DNA from: an uncultured Bacilli bacterium
GTDB taxonomy: Bacteria; Bacillota_I; Bacilli_A; RF39; UBA660
Direction of reading: 5' to 3'
Length of the DNA: 45,360 nt
Assembly: GCA_934167785.1 (NCBI GenBank)
Contig: CAKPLX010000005.1
Span: 1-45,360, forward strand
Under the pieces are notes generated by a model. That model was not told the DNA's origin, did not search any database, and saw nothing but the letters and a program-made list of their open reading frames with translations. This document shows positions 9,613 to 18,647 of this stretch, one piece after another. The first letter of the stretch is position 1. The number at the start of each line of letters is the position of its first letter. A program made the position numbers and the translations under genes.

Positions 9613-12441
9613 TTATTTTTTAAGTACCATTTTTCTATTCTCAATATTATGACTTAAATCTAACTTTTCCAACTTCAGATAATAATTTTTTTCAGCTAAA
9701 GTGAGATCACTTTTATTTTTTTCTCCAACAAAGGATTCAATATATCTTAGCATAGTATAAGAATTTACATAATCCCAAGTATGATCTTTTTCATCAATAA
9801 AATACTGTAAACTTGCTCCATACTTTTGTAATGATTTTACCATTGACAAATCATCACTCAAAATAGCATATTGCATCAAATTCCCCGTGAATTCAATATT
9901 TTCATCATCACCTTCTTGAACATTTTTTGCTTCAAAATGCTCATTACCATACATAGGATATCCATCATCATCCCAACCAATGATATTAGATACCTGGCCA
10001 ACATAGCGCCAATAATTAAAATTAACATCCTCTTCAAAAACACTACTATTAATATCATAATTTGGAATAATATCTAATATACATTCTATTTTGTCATTAC
10101 CATATCTTTGAATTCCCCAAATAATAAGAAAAAATAAATAGTAATCCAATCCATCATAAATGGTATTATACCTTTCACGAGCATATTCTAAATACTTTTC
10201 AGGACAATATTTTTTTTGAACATGGTGTTGGTAAAATGAATTTAAAGAAAGAATTTGAATATTAAAATCTTTTAATAATCTTTGGAATTCATCAAAATTT
10301 AAAATAAATTCTTTTTCTTTTAAATAAGACATTACCTTTTTGAATTCTGATTTGATATCTAACTTTTGAATCTCTATATCATAATCTAATTTTTTATATA
10401 AAAAATCTAAAGTAGCCTTTTTATCAATTTCATCATATAATCTTTCTCTTTTATCTTTTTTGATCGGATACAGACAAGCAAATATATGCTCAAGCATTTT
10501 ATCTTCAAAAACAAATCCTTTTTCTAAAAGATTTTCAAATAATTCTTTATGATATTGATAAATATATTCAAAATAAATTTTTTCACCATAAGAACTACAA
10601 TATTCTGTTCTTTTTAAAAATATCTGATTAATATCAGCATTATTACTCAATATTTCTTGCTTAGGCATTTTAGAAATTAATTTAATAAGCGCCCTTTCTA
10701 GCTTACTCATCTCAAACTTCCATTTCTCTTGGGCATACCATATATCATTTTCTGTACTAAAATTTTGCAAAACATAATAAAGCATATTTTTATTATGATT
10801 ATCCCGCAATAATAAATTTAAATTTTCTAACAAATAATCAAATAGTTCCTGCTCTTCTTCTCCAAAAGAAGAATTTTTTAATAAATAATATAATATATTT
10901 CTCCCTTGACAATCAACTTGATTAATATCAAATCCTAAAGACAACAACCACCTTAAAGTGGATAAATTTTTACAATAAGGAACTAAGCATAAATTACTTC
11001 TTTTTTTTAAAGAAATACTATTAAGTAATGTTCTACTAAAATCAGTCTCATAAAAATTACAATTTCGATAAACAAATTTCTCCAAATAATGTTGAAAAAA
11101 TATTAAAATAATCTCCCCACTAGCATCATATTGCTTTTGAAAATCTAAAAAACTGTACAATATGTCACTATCTTCTTGCAATTGAAATTCAAAATAACGT
11201 TGAAACAGCAATTCAAAATTAATTGAATAGTGAAAATCTAAAACAACTTGAAAATCTCTCTTCAAATGATTCAAATTTCTAGTCATAAAAGAAAAAACAA
11301 TTAAATCAGTATAATCAATACATTCCCTATCCTCTACTTGATGAAATAACAAATCAACAATTTTTTCTCGATTCTTTACTCGTTCATTAACATCAGATAC
11401 ATCAACAACAAAATGATCTTGATATTTTTTTAATCTATCTTTAAAACACACATCAAATTTTTGATAAGAAATTTTTTTGACCCCATTATTACTTAATTTA
11501 ATGGCATACTCTAACGGAGAAGAATTACTAATATATTTCAATTGACTAATCACTTCTTCGTCCGAAAAATTACAACGAAGTAATCCACCATAACTTGAAA
11601 AAATATTAGATTTATAATTTTTTATTTTTGAAAGGAAATCACTACAATCCACTTTTAAATTCATATCAGCGCCATGATCAACTAAAAATCTAAACATAGC
11701 ATAATCATTATTAGCAATAGCCATTTTTAAAGGAGTCAATTTACCTAAAATTAAATCCTGTTCAACAAAATTAACATCTGCACCTCTTTCTAAAAATAAT
11801 TTTACAATTTTAATATTTCCAGTAGCAACTGCTTCTGTTAAATAAGAATTTACTTGGCTAACATAAGGCAGATAGAACCTAACCAATTCTAAACTCTTAC
11901 ACTGTAAAATACTAGAAAAAATACTACTATTACAAATGTTTCCAATAAAATTTCCTTCATAATACGGCTCGACAATTAAACTTTTATCTAAATTCATCAC
12001 CATTTTTTTCAAATATAATTCTTTTTCTCCATCTCTACCTTCTATGGCAATAGTCTGAGCAACTTTTCTATAAAAATCAGATTTAGAATTATAATCATCA
12101 CTTATCTTTTTACTATTCTCATAAACAAGCATTAAAGCTTCAAAACCATCATAAAACCCATACTGAATGGAATATAAATAAGCTGGCACTTTGCAATCAT
12201 GACCATATTCATCCTTTAAAATTAACTTCTCACCACAAGTATCATGATGGAAAAAATTCAATAATCTAATTTTTTCCTTAACATCCCAAATATTATTTTC
12301 AATAATTTTTTTAGTAGAAAGATAAACATCAAATTCCATTGCTTGATGAGCATCAATAGCAATCTTTTCTAAAGCATCCAATTGATGAGGATGTTCTATT
12401 AAAAATTTTTCAAAAATTTTTTTATAATTCATTTCACTCAT
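9613..12441 (-). CDS. large ankyrin-repeat-like protein (942 aa)
   Basis: A 942-residue soluble protein without signal peptide or membrane segment. Clear ankyrin units are spaced along it: LTEAVATGNIKIVKLFLERGADVN with LTPLKMAIANNDYAMFRFLVDHGADMN (about residues 200-265), LRWLLSLGFDINQVDCQGRN (about 505-525), and YAILSDDLSMVKSLQKYGAS near residue 875. The parts between are helical and more diverged. Ankyrin proteins bind other proteins; the partner is unknown. It is the first gene of the long minus-strand block and abuts the mobile region, so it may be accessory. A start at the second Met (MNYKK) is possible. Confidence 0.75.
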   Translation of the reverse strand: MSEMNYKKIFEKFLIEHPHQLDALEKIAIDAHQAMEFDVYLSTKKIIENNIWDVKEKIRLLNFFHHDTCGEKLILKDEYGHDCKVPAYLYSIQYGFYDGFEALMLVYENSKKISDDYNSKSDFYRKVAQTIAIEGRDGEKELYLKKMVMNLDKSLIVEPYYEGNFIGNICNSSIFSSILQCKSLELVRFYLPYVSQVNSYLTEAVATGNIKIVKLFLERGADVNFVEQDLILGKLTPLKMAIANNDYAMFRFLVDHGADMNLKVDCSDFLSKIKNYKSNIFSSYGGLLRCNFSDEEVISQLKYISNSSPLEYAIKLSNNGVKKISYQKFDVCFKDRLKKYQDHFVVDVSDVNERVKNREKIVDLLFHQVEDRECIDYTDLIVFSFMTRNLNHLKRDFQVVLDFHYSINFELLFQRYFEFQLQEDSDILYSFLDFQKQYDASGEIILIFFQHYLEKFVYRNCNFYETDFSRTLLNSISLKKRSNLCLVPYCKNLSTLRWLLSLGFDINQVDCQGRNILYYLLKNSSFGEEEQELFDYLLENLNLLLRDNHNKNMLYYVLQNFSTENDIWYAQEKWKFEMSKLERALIKLISKMPKQEILSNNADINQIFLKRTEYCSSYGEKIYFEYIYQYHKELFENLLEKGFVFEDKMLEHIFACLYPIKKDKRERLYDEIDKKATLDFLYKKLDYDIEIQKLDIKSEFKKVMSYLKEKEFILNFDEFQRLLKDFNIQILSLNSFYQHHVQKKYCPEKYLEYARERYNTIYDGLDYYLFFLIIWGIQRYGNDKIECILDIIPNYDINSSVFEEDVNFNYWRYVGQVSNIIGWDDDGYPMYGNEHFEAKNVQEGDDENIEFTGNLMQYAILSDDLSMVKSLQKYGASLQYFIDEKDHTWDYVNSYTMLRYIESFVGEKNKSDLTLAEKNYYLKLEKLDLSHNIENRKMVLKK

Positions 12442-12510
12442 AAATAAACCTCCATTAGTTGGTTTATATTATAACCTTCTTTTTTACTTTGAACAAGAAT
12501 TTTTGCATAA

Positions 12511-12543
12511 AATAAAAAAAAATCAATGTTATAAAAAACATTG
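12511..12543 (-). terminator. intrinsic terminator after the M15 peptidase gene
   Basis: On the minus strand CAATGTT pairs with AACATTG (12537-12543 with 12524-12530), followed by a run of about nine T. Confidence 0.75.
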
Positions 12544-12555
12544 AAAATTAAAAAT

Positions 12556-14298
12556 TTATTCACTCTTTGCACTAGCAATCGTTGATGGTTGAAAATTTAA
12601 ACCACTTGGAATATAGCTCTTCATTCGACTATAAGATGTGTTGTCTTGAAAATGCCACCACTCAGAAGCCAAACTAGTTAAACCTGATTTCATCATATAC
12701 GAATCCAACTTCTTAGCTGCAGAAGTCATATTACTGCTATATAAATCATTTCGAACAGTAGTTTGACCACTTACCCCATATCTATACTTAATTGCCTTTG
12801 TACTTAACTCATTTACTTTAGAAGGCATCTTCAAACTTTTCGTTTCACCCTTTTTAGTTAAACTAACATCAATGGCTGAAGCCAAACTATGAGCAGATAA
12901 ATTTTGTGCAATAAACCATGACTTACCCCATTCATAATACTCACCATTTTCATAACTATAATCAATATTTTTTCTTACAGTAGCGTTTTGACTATAAAGT
13001 TCAGCAAGAGAATCTCTAACTTTATTTGCCACACTAGTAGGACGATAAGCATCATAAATTTTTAATGAATAACCATCTTTTAAAGCCAAAGACTGAGCAG
13101 CCAAAATTTTCTTTGCAAAATCATAAGTAACAGGGACAATATATTCATCTTTCCCTAATCTTGGATTATAGACTTTCCCGGTCGAATATAATTTTTTTCC
13201 ATAAACAGATAACTTTACCCCTGAAGAAACGCTATTATCCTTTAAAGCATCTACAATATAATAAGTAATACTAGGAATATAATCCGGTAAATTTATCAAA
13301 CAGTAACTATTTTCCACATACCCAACCTTTCCTTGATAGCTCACTTTCCACCAAAGATCATTTTTACTCTTACTAATAATTTTAAAAGGGATACCCATTT
13401 CTATTTTAGTAATCACTTTAGAATTCGTCTTTGCTTTACTTCTTAAGTAATTTTTTTCTGGAACCACCCCATAACCAGTTGCTCCGACAATATCGCCATC
13501 TTTCATTTCTTTAAAAGAAGTATCATCTAAAGACTTTGTAGCACTATCTAAACTACTATTTTCTTCTTTTTGAATATTTGAATTACTATTTAAAGTTTGA
13601 TCATTCGAAGTAGTTTTTGAATCATTCTTAACAGAGGAGTTTGTATTACTGTTAGTATCCCCCACATCAACATTTGTTTTCGAAGAAGATGACGAAATAT
13701 CTACATCAATTACATTTGGATTTTCTAATAAATTAGATTGCTCACTTTTAATTTGATCAGTATTTATTGAAAAAGCAGAGGAAACATTTCCTTTAGTACC
13801 TGAAGAAGAAAGAGAATCATCTACAACTTCAATTTCATTATACGCTATTTCAGTGTTGGAAATAGCATTTTGACTTGCTTGAGAAATGCCATTAGTTGTA
13901 TCACTGCTACTCGAATCACTATTTACGATCTCTTTATTCAAACTATCTTCAACAAAACTCTTTGAATCAGAAGTTTCACTTTTCTTTTCTTGAGTAGAAT
14001 TAGAACTTGCATTCGAAGAAGATGATTTTTCTTCTTCATCACCAACCCCTTTAGCATTATTTATCGAAGCATTATCTTTATCCTGTTGAGCAGTATCTTT
14101 AACTTGATTGTTTTGAGAACTATCTTTATCTTTTGACACATTGTCCCTAGAAGAATTATCTTTCAAAGAAGAAAGGCTTTCTTTTTTCGAATGAAAATCA
14201 ACATTTTTAGTATTATACAAATTAACACTAACAATACCGATAAAAATTAAAATAAGAAACAATAATAAATATTTTAAATATTTTTTCATTTTACCCAC
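12556..14298 (-). CDS. membrane-anchored SH3 / M15 D-Ala-D-Ala dipeptidase-like protein
   Basis: A 580-residue cell-wall enzyme. An N-terminal membrane anchor (YLLLFLILIFIGIVSVNLY, residues 9-27) is followed by about 240 residues of Ser/Asn/Asp-rich linker. Next comes a bacterial SH3 domain (about 275-335: YLRSKAKTNSKVITKI, LWWKVSYQGKVGYVE), and then a VanX/VanY-type M15 peptidase. Zinc ligands and catalytic Glu are visible: SAHSLASAID (His470, Asp477) and EWWHF (Glu546, His549). YDAYRPTSVANKV is the substrate-side motif. M15D enzymes cleave D-Ala-D-Ala or D-Ala-terminated peptides, so a role in peptidoglycan trimming or recycling outside the membrane is likely. Single gene with its own terminator. 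Confidence 0.88.
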   Translation of the reverse strand: MGKMKKYLKYLLLFLILIFIGIVSVNLYNTKNVDFHSKKESLSSLKDNSSRDNVSKDKDSSQNNQVKDTAQQDKDNASINNAKGVGDEEEKSSSSNASSNSTQEKKSETSDSKSFVEDSLNKEIVNSDSSSSDTTNGISQASQNAISNTEIAYNEIEVVDDSLSSSGTKGNVSSAFSINTDQIKSEQSNLLENPNVIDVDISSSSSKTNVDVGDTNSNTNSSVKNDSKTTSNDQTLNSNSNIQKEENSSLDSATKSLDDTSFKEMKDGDIVGATGYGVVPEKNYLRSKAKTNSKVITKIEMGIPFKIISKSKNDLWWKVSYQGKVGYVENSYCLINLPDYIPSITYYIVDALKDNSVSSGVKLSVYGKKLYSTGKVYNPRLGKDEYIVPVTYDFAKKILAAQSLALKDGYSLKIYDAYRPTSVANKVRDSLAELYSQNATVRKNIDYSYENGEYYEWGKSWFIAQNLSAHSLASAIDVSLTKKGETKSLKMPSKVNELSTKAIKYRYGVSGQTTVRNDLYSSNMTSAAKKLDSYMMKSGLTSLASEWWHFQDNTSYSRMKSYIPSGLNFQPSTIASAKSE

Positions 14299-14365
14299 AA
14301 CTCCCTTTTCAAGTTAATTATTATACATTATTTTTTTTAAAATTCAATAGTTATCTAGAAATTAA

Positions 14366-14388
14366 TAAAAAAATAGAGCTTCACTCTA
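14366..14388 (-). terminator. intrinsic terminator
   Basis: On the minus strand TAGAG, a TGAAG loop, then CTCTA followed by seven T. It lies downstream of the 147-aa gene. Confidence 0.65.
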
Positions 14389-14412
14389 CTATTCTATCAT
14401 AAAAAATTTATA

Positions 14413-14856
14413 CTAAGATTTTTTTCTTTTTCGAGAAAAAATATGATTTTCTTCATTTTCAATAATAAAATTCATCAATTGAGAAATATCAAGATCAAAA
14501 GAAAGTAAATGATACATTTCTAATTCCTGATCAAACTCCATCAAAATTTTTGATAACTCTAATTGAATAGAAGAATTATTACTTTCATCAAAATCAGTAT
14601 TTATTTTCTCTAATCTAATCTTTAAATAAGAAATCATTCTAAGTCTTTGATAAACTTGCTCAGAAATTTTTCCTAATTCATATAATTTTTCGATTTTATA
14701 AAAAATCAAAAATTGCTCAATAGTATATTCATCATATTGATTTCCAAATTTATCCAATGAAACATACCGCAAATACTGATCCTTTAACCCAGAAACCGTC
14801 TGAGAAGAAATGATAGTCTGAAATTCATCCTGAATTAATCCTAATATTTTTTTCAC
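14413..14856 (-). CDS. unknown helical protein (147 aa)
   Basis: A 147-residue soluble, Leu/Ile/Glu-rich protein that starts MKKILGLIQDEF and ends in a basic tail (SRKRKKS). Predominantly helical by composition. I recognise no family. The start has AAAGGAGGGGAT upstream, an excellent ribosome binding site, so it is expressed as its own unit or as the distal gene behind recG, which begins far upstream on the same strand and ends 82 bases before it. Confidence 0.6.
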   Translation of the reverse strand: MKKILGLIQDEFQTIISSQTVSGLKDQYLRYVSLDKFGNQYDEYTIEQFLIFYKIEKLYELGKISEQVYQRLRMISYLKIRLEKINTDFDESNNSSIQLELSKILMEFDQELEMYHLLSFDLDISQLMNFIIENEENHIFSRKRKKS

Positions 14857-14938
14857 AAAATCCCCTCCTTTGAAAGGATATTATAACACAAAAAAAACAA
14901 ATAGCACAATAAATTTTTATTATTAAAAATCTTTATCC

Positions 14939-16924
14939 TCAATTAACTAACTTAAAATCATCCAAATATCTTTGATATCTGTGAATTTCATCGTAGTGAA
15001 ATTCAAAAAAATCTAAAACATCTTTCTTTACTTTTACTAACATACCAAAATCGCGTCTTACATCTGCAAGCTTTAAAACAGCATTACCACTCTGTCGAAC
15101 GCCAAACAAATCCCCCTCTCCCCTTGTTTTAAAGTCGTATTCACTAACTTCAAAACCATCACTAGTATTAGTCAAAAATTCTAAACGTTCATTAAAATCT
15201 TTTGCAATCAAATAACAATAACCCTGAATATCCCCACGACCAACTCTTCCTCTCAATTGATGTAAAGTAGACAATCCAAAAAAATTAGCTTGAAATATAA
15301 CAATCATCGAAGCGTTAGGTACATTTACCCCAACTTCAATAACCGTCGTAGAAATTAAAATATCAATTTCTCCTACTTCAAAATTATGCATAATTTGTTC
15401 TTTTTCCAAAGATTGCATTTTTCCGTGTACCATTTCTACCTTTGCAATTTTTCCAAAAGCAAGACGCATCTTTTTTAATAAAATAGTTGCATTATTTAAT
15501 TTATCATCTTCCTCCAAAATAGAAGGCGCAATCACATAAATTTGGTGCCGTAAAGCAATTTCTCGCTTCATCACCTGCAAAACCTCTGTAATATTTTTCT
15601 CTTCTTTAAAAACTGTAATCGTCTCCTTCCTACCTAAAGGCTTTGTTCGAATATTAGAAACATCCATATCCCCATATAAAGCCAAAGCATAAGACCTAGG
15701 AATTGGAGTTGCACTCATAGATAAAATATCTGGCGTCGTTCCCTTAGTTCGTAAAATATTTCTTTGCCTTACCCCAAAACGATGTTGTTCATCCATAATT
15801 ACTAAACCAAGCTGAAAGAAGTGAATTCCTTCTTGAATAAGTGATTGTGTTCCAATAACAAAATCAATTTCTCCATTTTGAAGAGACAAATAAATTTTTT
15901 CTCTTTCTTTTTTAGAAACCGTGGAAGTCAGCAAAGCAACTTTCATATCTGTATTTTTAAATATGGACATTGCATTTTGATAATGTTGAATTGCCAAAAT
16001 TTCTGTAGGAACCATTAAAGCCGTTTGATAAGAAGACAAATAATTAATATACGTAGCCACAAAAGCAACAATCGTTTTTCCACTACCAACATCTCCTTGA
16101 ATCAATCGATTCATCTGCAAAGCGGACCGCATATCCTCTTTAATATCATTAATTGCTATAATTTGATCAGGTGTTAAAGAAAAACTTAATGAATTAATAA
16201 AATCCTGAATCATTTGATCAGAAATATTTCTAGAAATAGCCCCCTCAGCCACTAATCTCTTCTGCTTAAGATACTGAATCTTTAATAAATATAAAAATAA
16301 TTCTTCATACTTCAATCTTTGCTTTGCCAAATTATAATGTGAAGTACTAGTAGGAAAATGAATTTCCTTTAAGGAAATAATTTTATCCATAAAATGATAT
16401 TTTTCACGAATAAACAACGGAAGATAATCAACTGGAAGATAATTACTTTTAAAGACCTCCTGTATCATTTGTGAAATTTTAATACTATTCAAACCAGAAG
16501 TCCCATAATAAACAGCTTCAACTTGTGAAACAGAAGAAAGTTTTCCTATCCTTACTTCACTTGCATTAATCAACTGACGTTTTAAATCATATTTTCCTAT
16601 AACAATAACTTTCATACCATAATGTAACTCATGACAAAGATACTCTTGATTAAATACACACACTTGATAAATATTCTTTAAACCAATAATTCGAAAAGTA
16701 ATTCTTTTTAAATTTCTAGTACTCCTATTTACAATCGGTTGAGATTCAACAATTCCATCAACAATTACCTTTTCTCCATCTAATGCACTGTCCATATTAG
16801 TCCTTTTAATAATATTATACTTATATGGATAATACGAAACTAAATCATCTACACTATCTATTCCTAATCGATGTAAAAGAAGAATCTTTTTCTCCCCTAC
16901 ACCTTTAAGATCGCTCAACTTCAT
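14939..16924 (-). CDS. recG: ATP-dependent DNA helicase RecG
   Basis: A 661-residue superfamily 2 helicase that remodels stalled replication forks and Holliday junctions; RecG is normally about 680 residues. The N-terminal wedge/OB domain begins LSDLKGVGEKKI (helix-hairpin-helix-like) and includes the OB fold to about residue 150. The helicase domains show QGDVGSGKT (Walker A), MDEQHRFGVRQR (DExH-type motif II), LSMSATPIPRS (motif III), TTVIEVGVNVPNA and QLRGRVGRG (motifs V and VI), and the TRGEGDLFGVRQSG C-terminal signature. All key motifs are intact. Start ATG 16924 has a GAGGTG site. Confidence 0.97.
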   Translation of the reverse strand: MKLSDLKGVGEKKILLLHRLGIDSVDDLVSYYPYKYNIIKRTNMDSALDGEKVIVDGIVESQPIVNRSTRNLKRITFRIIGLKNIYQVCVFNQEYLCHELHYGMKVIVIGKYDLKRQLINASEVRIGKLSSVSQVEAVYYGTSGLNSIKISQMIQEVFKSNYLPVDYLPLFIREKYHFMDKIISLKEIHFPTSTSHYNLAKQRLKYEELFLYLLKIQYLKQKRLVAEGAISRNISDQMIQDFINSLSFSLTPDQIIAINDIKEDMRSALQMNRLIQGDVGSGKTIVAFVATYINYLSSYQTALMVPTEILAIQHYQNAMSIFKNTDMKVALLTSTVSKKEREKIYLSLQNGEIDFVIGTQSLIQEGIHFFQLGLVIMDEQHRFGVRQRNILRTKGTTPDILSMSATPIPRSYALALYGDMDVSNIRTKPLGRKETITVFKEEKNITEVLQVMKREIALRHQIYVIAPSILEEDDKLNNATILLKKMRLAFGKIAKVEMVHGKMQSLEKEQIMHNFEVGEIDILISTTVIEVGVNVPNASMIVIFQANFFGLSTLHQLRGRVGRGDIQGYCYLIAKDFNERLEFLTNTSDGFEVSEYDFKTRGEGDLFGVRQSGNAVLKLADVRRDFGMLVKVKKDVLDFFEFHYDEIHRYQRYLDDFKLVN

Positions 16925-16982
16925 TCAATACACCTCATATCTACTACTCTAGTATACAACAAAATTAAACAAAATTAGTTAT

Positions 16983-17531
16983 TTATGACAAATAATGATG
17001 ATAATCTAAAAATGTATTTCCTTTAGAATAAACCAAGTATAATGTATTTCCACAAACTTCTCCCAAATAATCCCCTGATTCTACATGATCATACAATTTA
17101 TTCATCAAACTACAAATATTCCCATACCAAACATCAATTCCCTTTTCATTCTTTACGATAACTACTTTACCATATCCCTCTTTTTCTCCAATATAAACAA
17201 TAATTCCAGAAAAGTTAATAGGAATCAAATAATTAGAAGATACCGTTAATTTGGCGCCATCCAAATAAGATGATATTTCTTGATAAGTAATTTTCTCATT
17301 AAAAACATATCTCTGTCTCTGCTGCAAAGAAGCAACACTTTTCAAAGGAAAAATTCCTCCCAAATATTGATTATAAAATTTAGTAATCATAGAATAATCT
17401 ATCATATCCTGATACAAATTTTTTTTAATAAAATACTTATAACGTTCATTTCCTTTACTAAAAATAGCCAATATTAAAAAAAGAATAAAACAAAGAAAAA
17501 ATTTAGAACAAAACGAAAATAATTTTTTCAA
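16983..17531 (-). CDS. membrane protein with a degenerate LytM (M23) domain, sporulation-type
   Basis: 182 residues: an N-terminal transmembrane segment (FFLCFILFLILAIF), an external linker with a hydrophilic helix, then a LytM/M23 fold (about 100-180: YGKVVIVKNEKGIDVWYGN, VESGDYLGEVCGNTLYLV). The zinc-binding residues of active M23 peptidases are gone: the YxH position reads YGN and the final HxH is LYL. Catalytically dead membrane-bound LytM domains are the hallmark of the sporulation proteins SpoIIQ and SpoIVFA. With sigma-G encoded nearby this is a plausible role, but the assignment to either is inference. It lies directly upstream of recG on the same strand. Confidence 0.65.
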   Translation of the reverse strand: MKKLFSFCSKFFLCFILFLILAIFSKGNERYKYFIKKNLYQDMIDYSMITKFYNQYLGGIFPLKSVASLQQRQRYVFNEKITYQEISSYLDGAKLTVSSNYLIPINFSGIIVYIGEKEGYGKVVIVKNEKGIDVWYGNICSLMNKLYDHVESGDYLGEVCGNTLYLVYSKGNTFLDYHHYLS

Positions 17532-17661
17532 AATATCTATTCACCAATATATTATATATTAAAATTTTACAAATTATACAATTCATGTTATAATTCATGA
17601 AACGAAATAGAAAGGATGAATCAAATATAAAAAGAATCCGCTATATTTGATTAGAGAAAAA

Positions 17662-17970
17662 ATGAAAAAATTTATAATGAGAGATGAAAACTTTATTTGT
17701 GAAAATTGCCATAAAAATGTCCAAAAACTAAACTATACAGCACGTGATCACTGTCCATTTTGCCTATATTCTAAACACGTTGACATTAATCCAGGAGATA
17801 GAATGAATAGTTGCAAAGGACTTTTGATTCCAATAGATTTAGAAAAATACAAAAACACTTATAAAATAATCTATAAGTGTTCAAAATGTAATCAAATTCA
17901 CAAAAATATCATCGCTAACGACGACGACTATCATAAAATTATCGAATTATCTGCTAAGAGCCAATTGTAA
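17662..17970 (+). CDS. RNHCP domain zinc-binding protein
   Basis: About 102 residues from ATG 17662; an upstream TTG at 17647 is an alternative. The protein has a paired zinc ribbon: FICENCHKNV, then ARDHCPFCLYSKHVD, which is the family-defining RNHCP stretch with N replaced by D, then PGDRMNSCKGLL and a second CSKCNQIHKN pair. RNHCP proteins are small and uncharacterised. It is the only plus-strand gene in this part of the block and overlaps the end of the convergent membrane protein gene by 24 bases. Confidence 0.85.
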   Translation: MKKFIMRDENFICENCHKNVQKLNYTARDHCPFCLYSKHVDINPGDRMNSCKGLLIPIDLEKYKNTYKIIYKCSKCNQIHKNIIANDDDYHKIIELSAKSQL

Positions 17971-18624
17971 TCCTTTAAAAAAATCATATATATAAGGCAT
18001 CAATAATAAAAATATCATTAAAATAAAAACAATAAATCCCATTACTTTTACTTCATTAGGAATCTGAAAATTCCTTTTTTCTTTTTTTTCTTCCATAGTA
18101 GGTTGATATTCAATATTACTTTCAGTATTATTTGAAACATAAGATTCAATATTTTCAGAAGAACTCACCTGATTTGGAATAAAATTATTAGTAACATTAG
18201 CATTCGAAATAATTGAACTATCTGCTTGATTGATTTTATTATTAGAAACCTCATAATCAACATTAGTAAAAGTACTATTAACAGAATTTAAAGAAGCATT
18301 ACTCAAGCGATTCGAATAATTTTGATTAGTTAAATAAGTATGATCATTCCCTTGATTTAAATTTGGTTGATAATTAGAATTCAATCCAATCTGCCCACCA
18401 GTATTATCAGAATAATCTTTATAAAAGTCTCCTCTATTATCAAAAGAACCACCATAATTATGAGAATAGCTAGAATCATAACTATTACCATTATCAGTAT
18501 TTCTTATATTCATATCAACTGCACTATTTATATGTATTTGAGGATTCTCCATATCAACATTCAAATTGGTCGTAGCTCGATACACATTTTTATTAGAATT
18601 GTCATTTAACTCATTCTCATTCAT
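17947..18624 (-). CDS. Asn/Ser-rich tail-anchored membrane protein (225 aa)
   Basis: Residues 1-180 are low-complexity Asn/Ser/Tyr-rich and probably disordered. A basic segment (EEKKEKRNFQIP) leads to a single C-terminal membrane span (VMGFIVFILMIFLLLMPYIY) with a short tail. The large hydrophilic part should be cytoplasmic, as in tail-anchored proteins. It lies 23 bases downstream of the repeat protein gene and in line with ezrA, so all three may be one operon of division- or envelope-related membrane proteins. No family recognised. Confidence 0.6.
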   Translation of the reverse strand: MNENELNDNSNKNVYRATTNLNVDMENPQIHINSAVDMNIRNTDNGNSYDSSYSHNYGGSFDNRGDFYKDYSDNTGGQIGLNSNYQPNLNQGNDHTYLTNQNYSNRLSNASLNSVNSTFTNVDYEVSNNKINQADSSIISNANVTNNFIPNQVSSSENIESYVSNNTESNIEYQPTMEEKKEKRNFQIPNEVKVMGFIVFILMIFLLLMPYIYDFFKGLQLALSR

Positions 18625-18647
18625 AAACGGTTCCTTTCTACATAATA

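Noticed and set aside
9871..10077. Open frames on both strands within the ankyrin gene, and similar ones at 6241-6423, 17280-17477, 18367-18609, 21902-22105, 25629-25841, 31298-31570 and 34978-35172
   Set aside because: All lie within well-supported genes in another frame and lack their own start signals.
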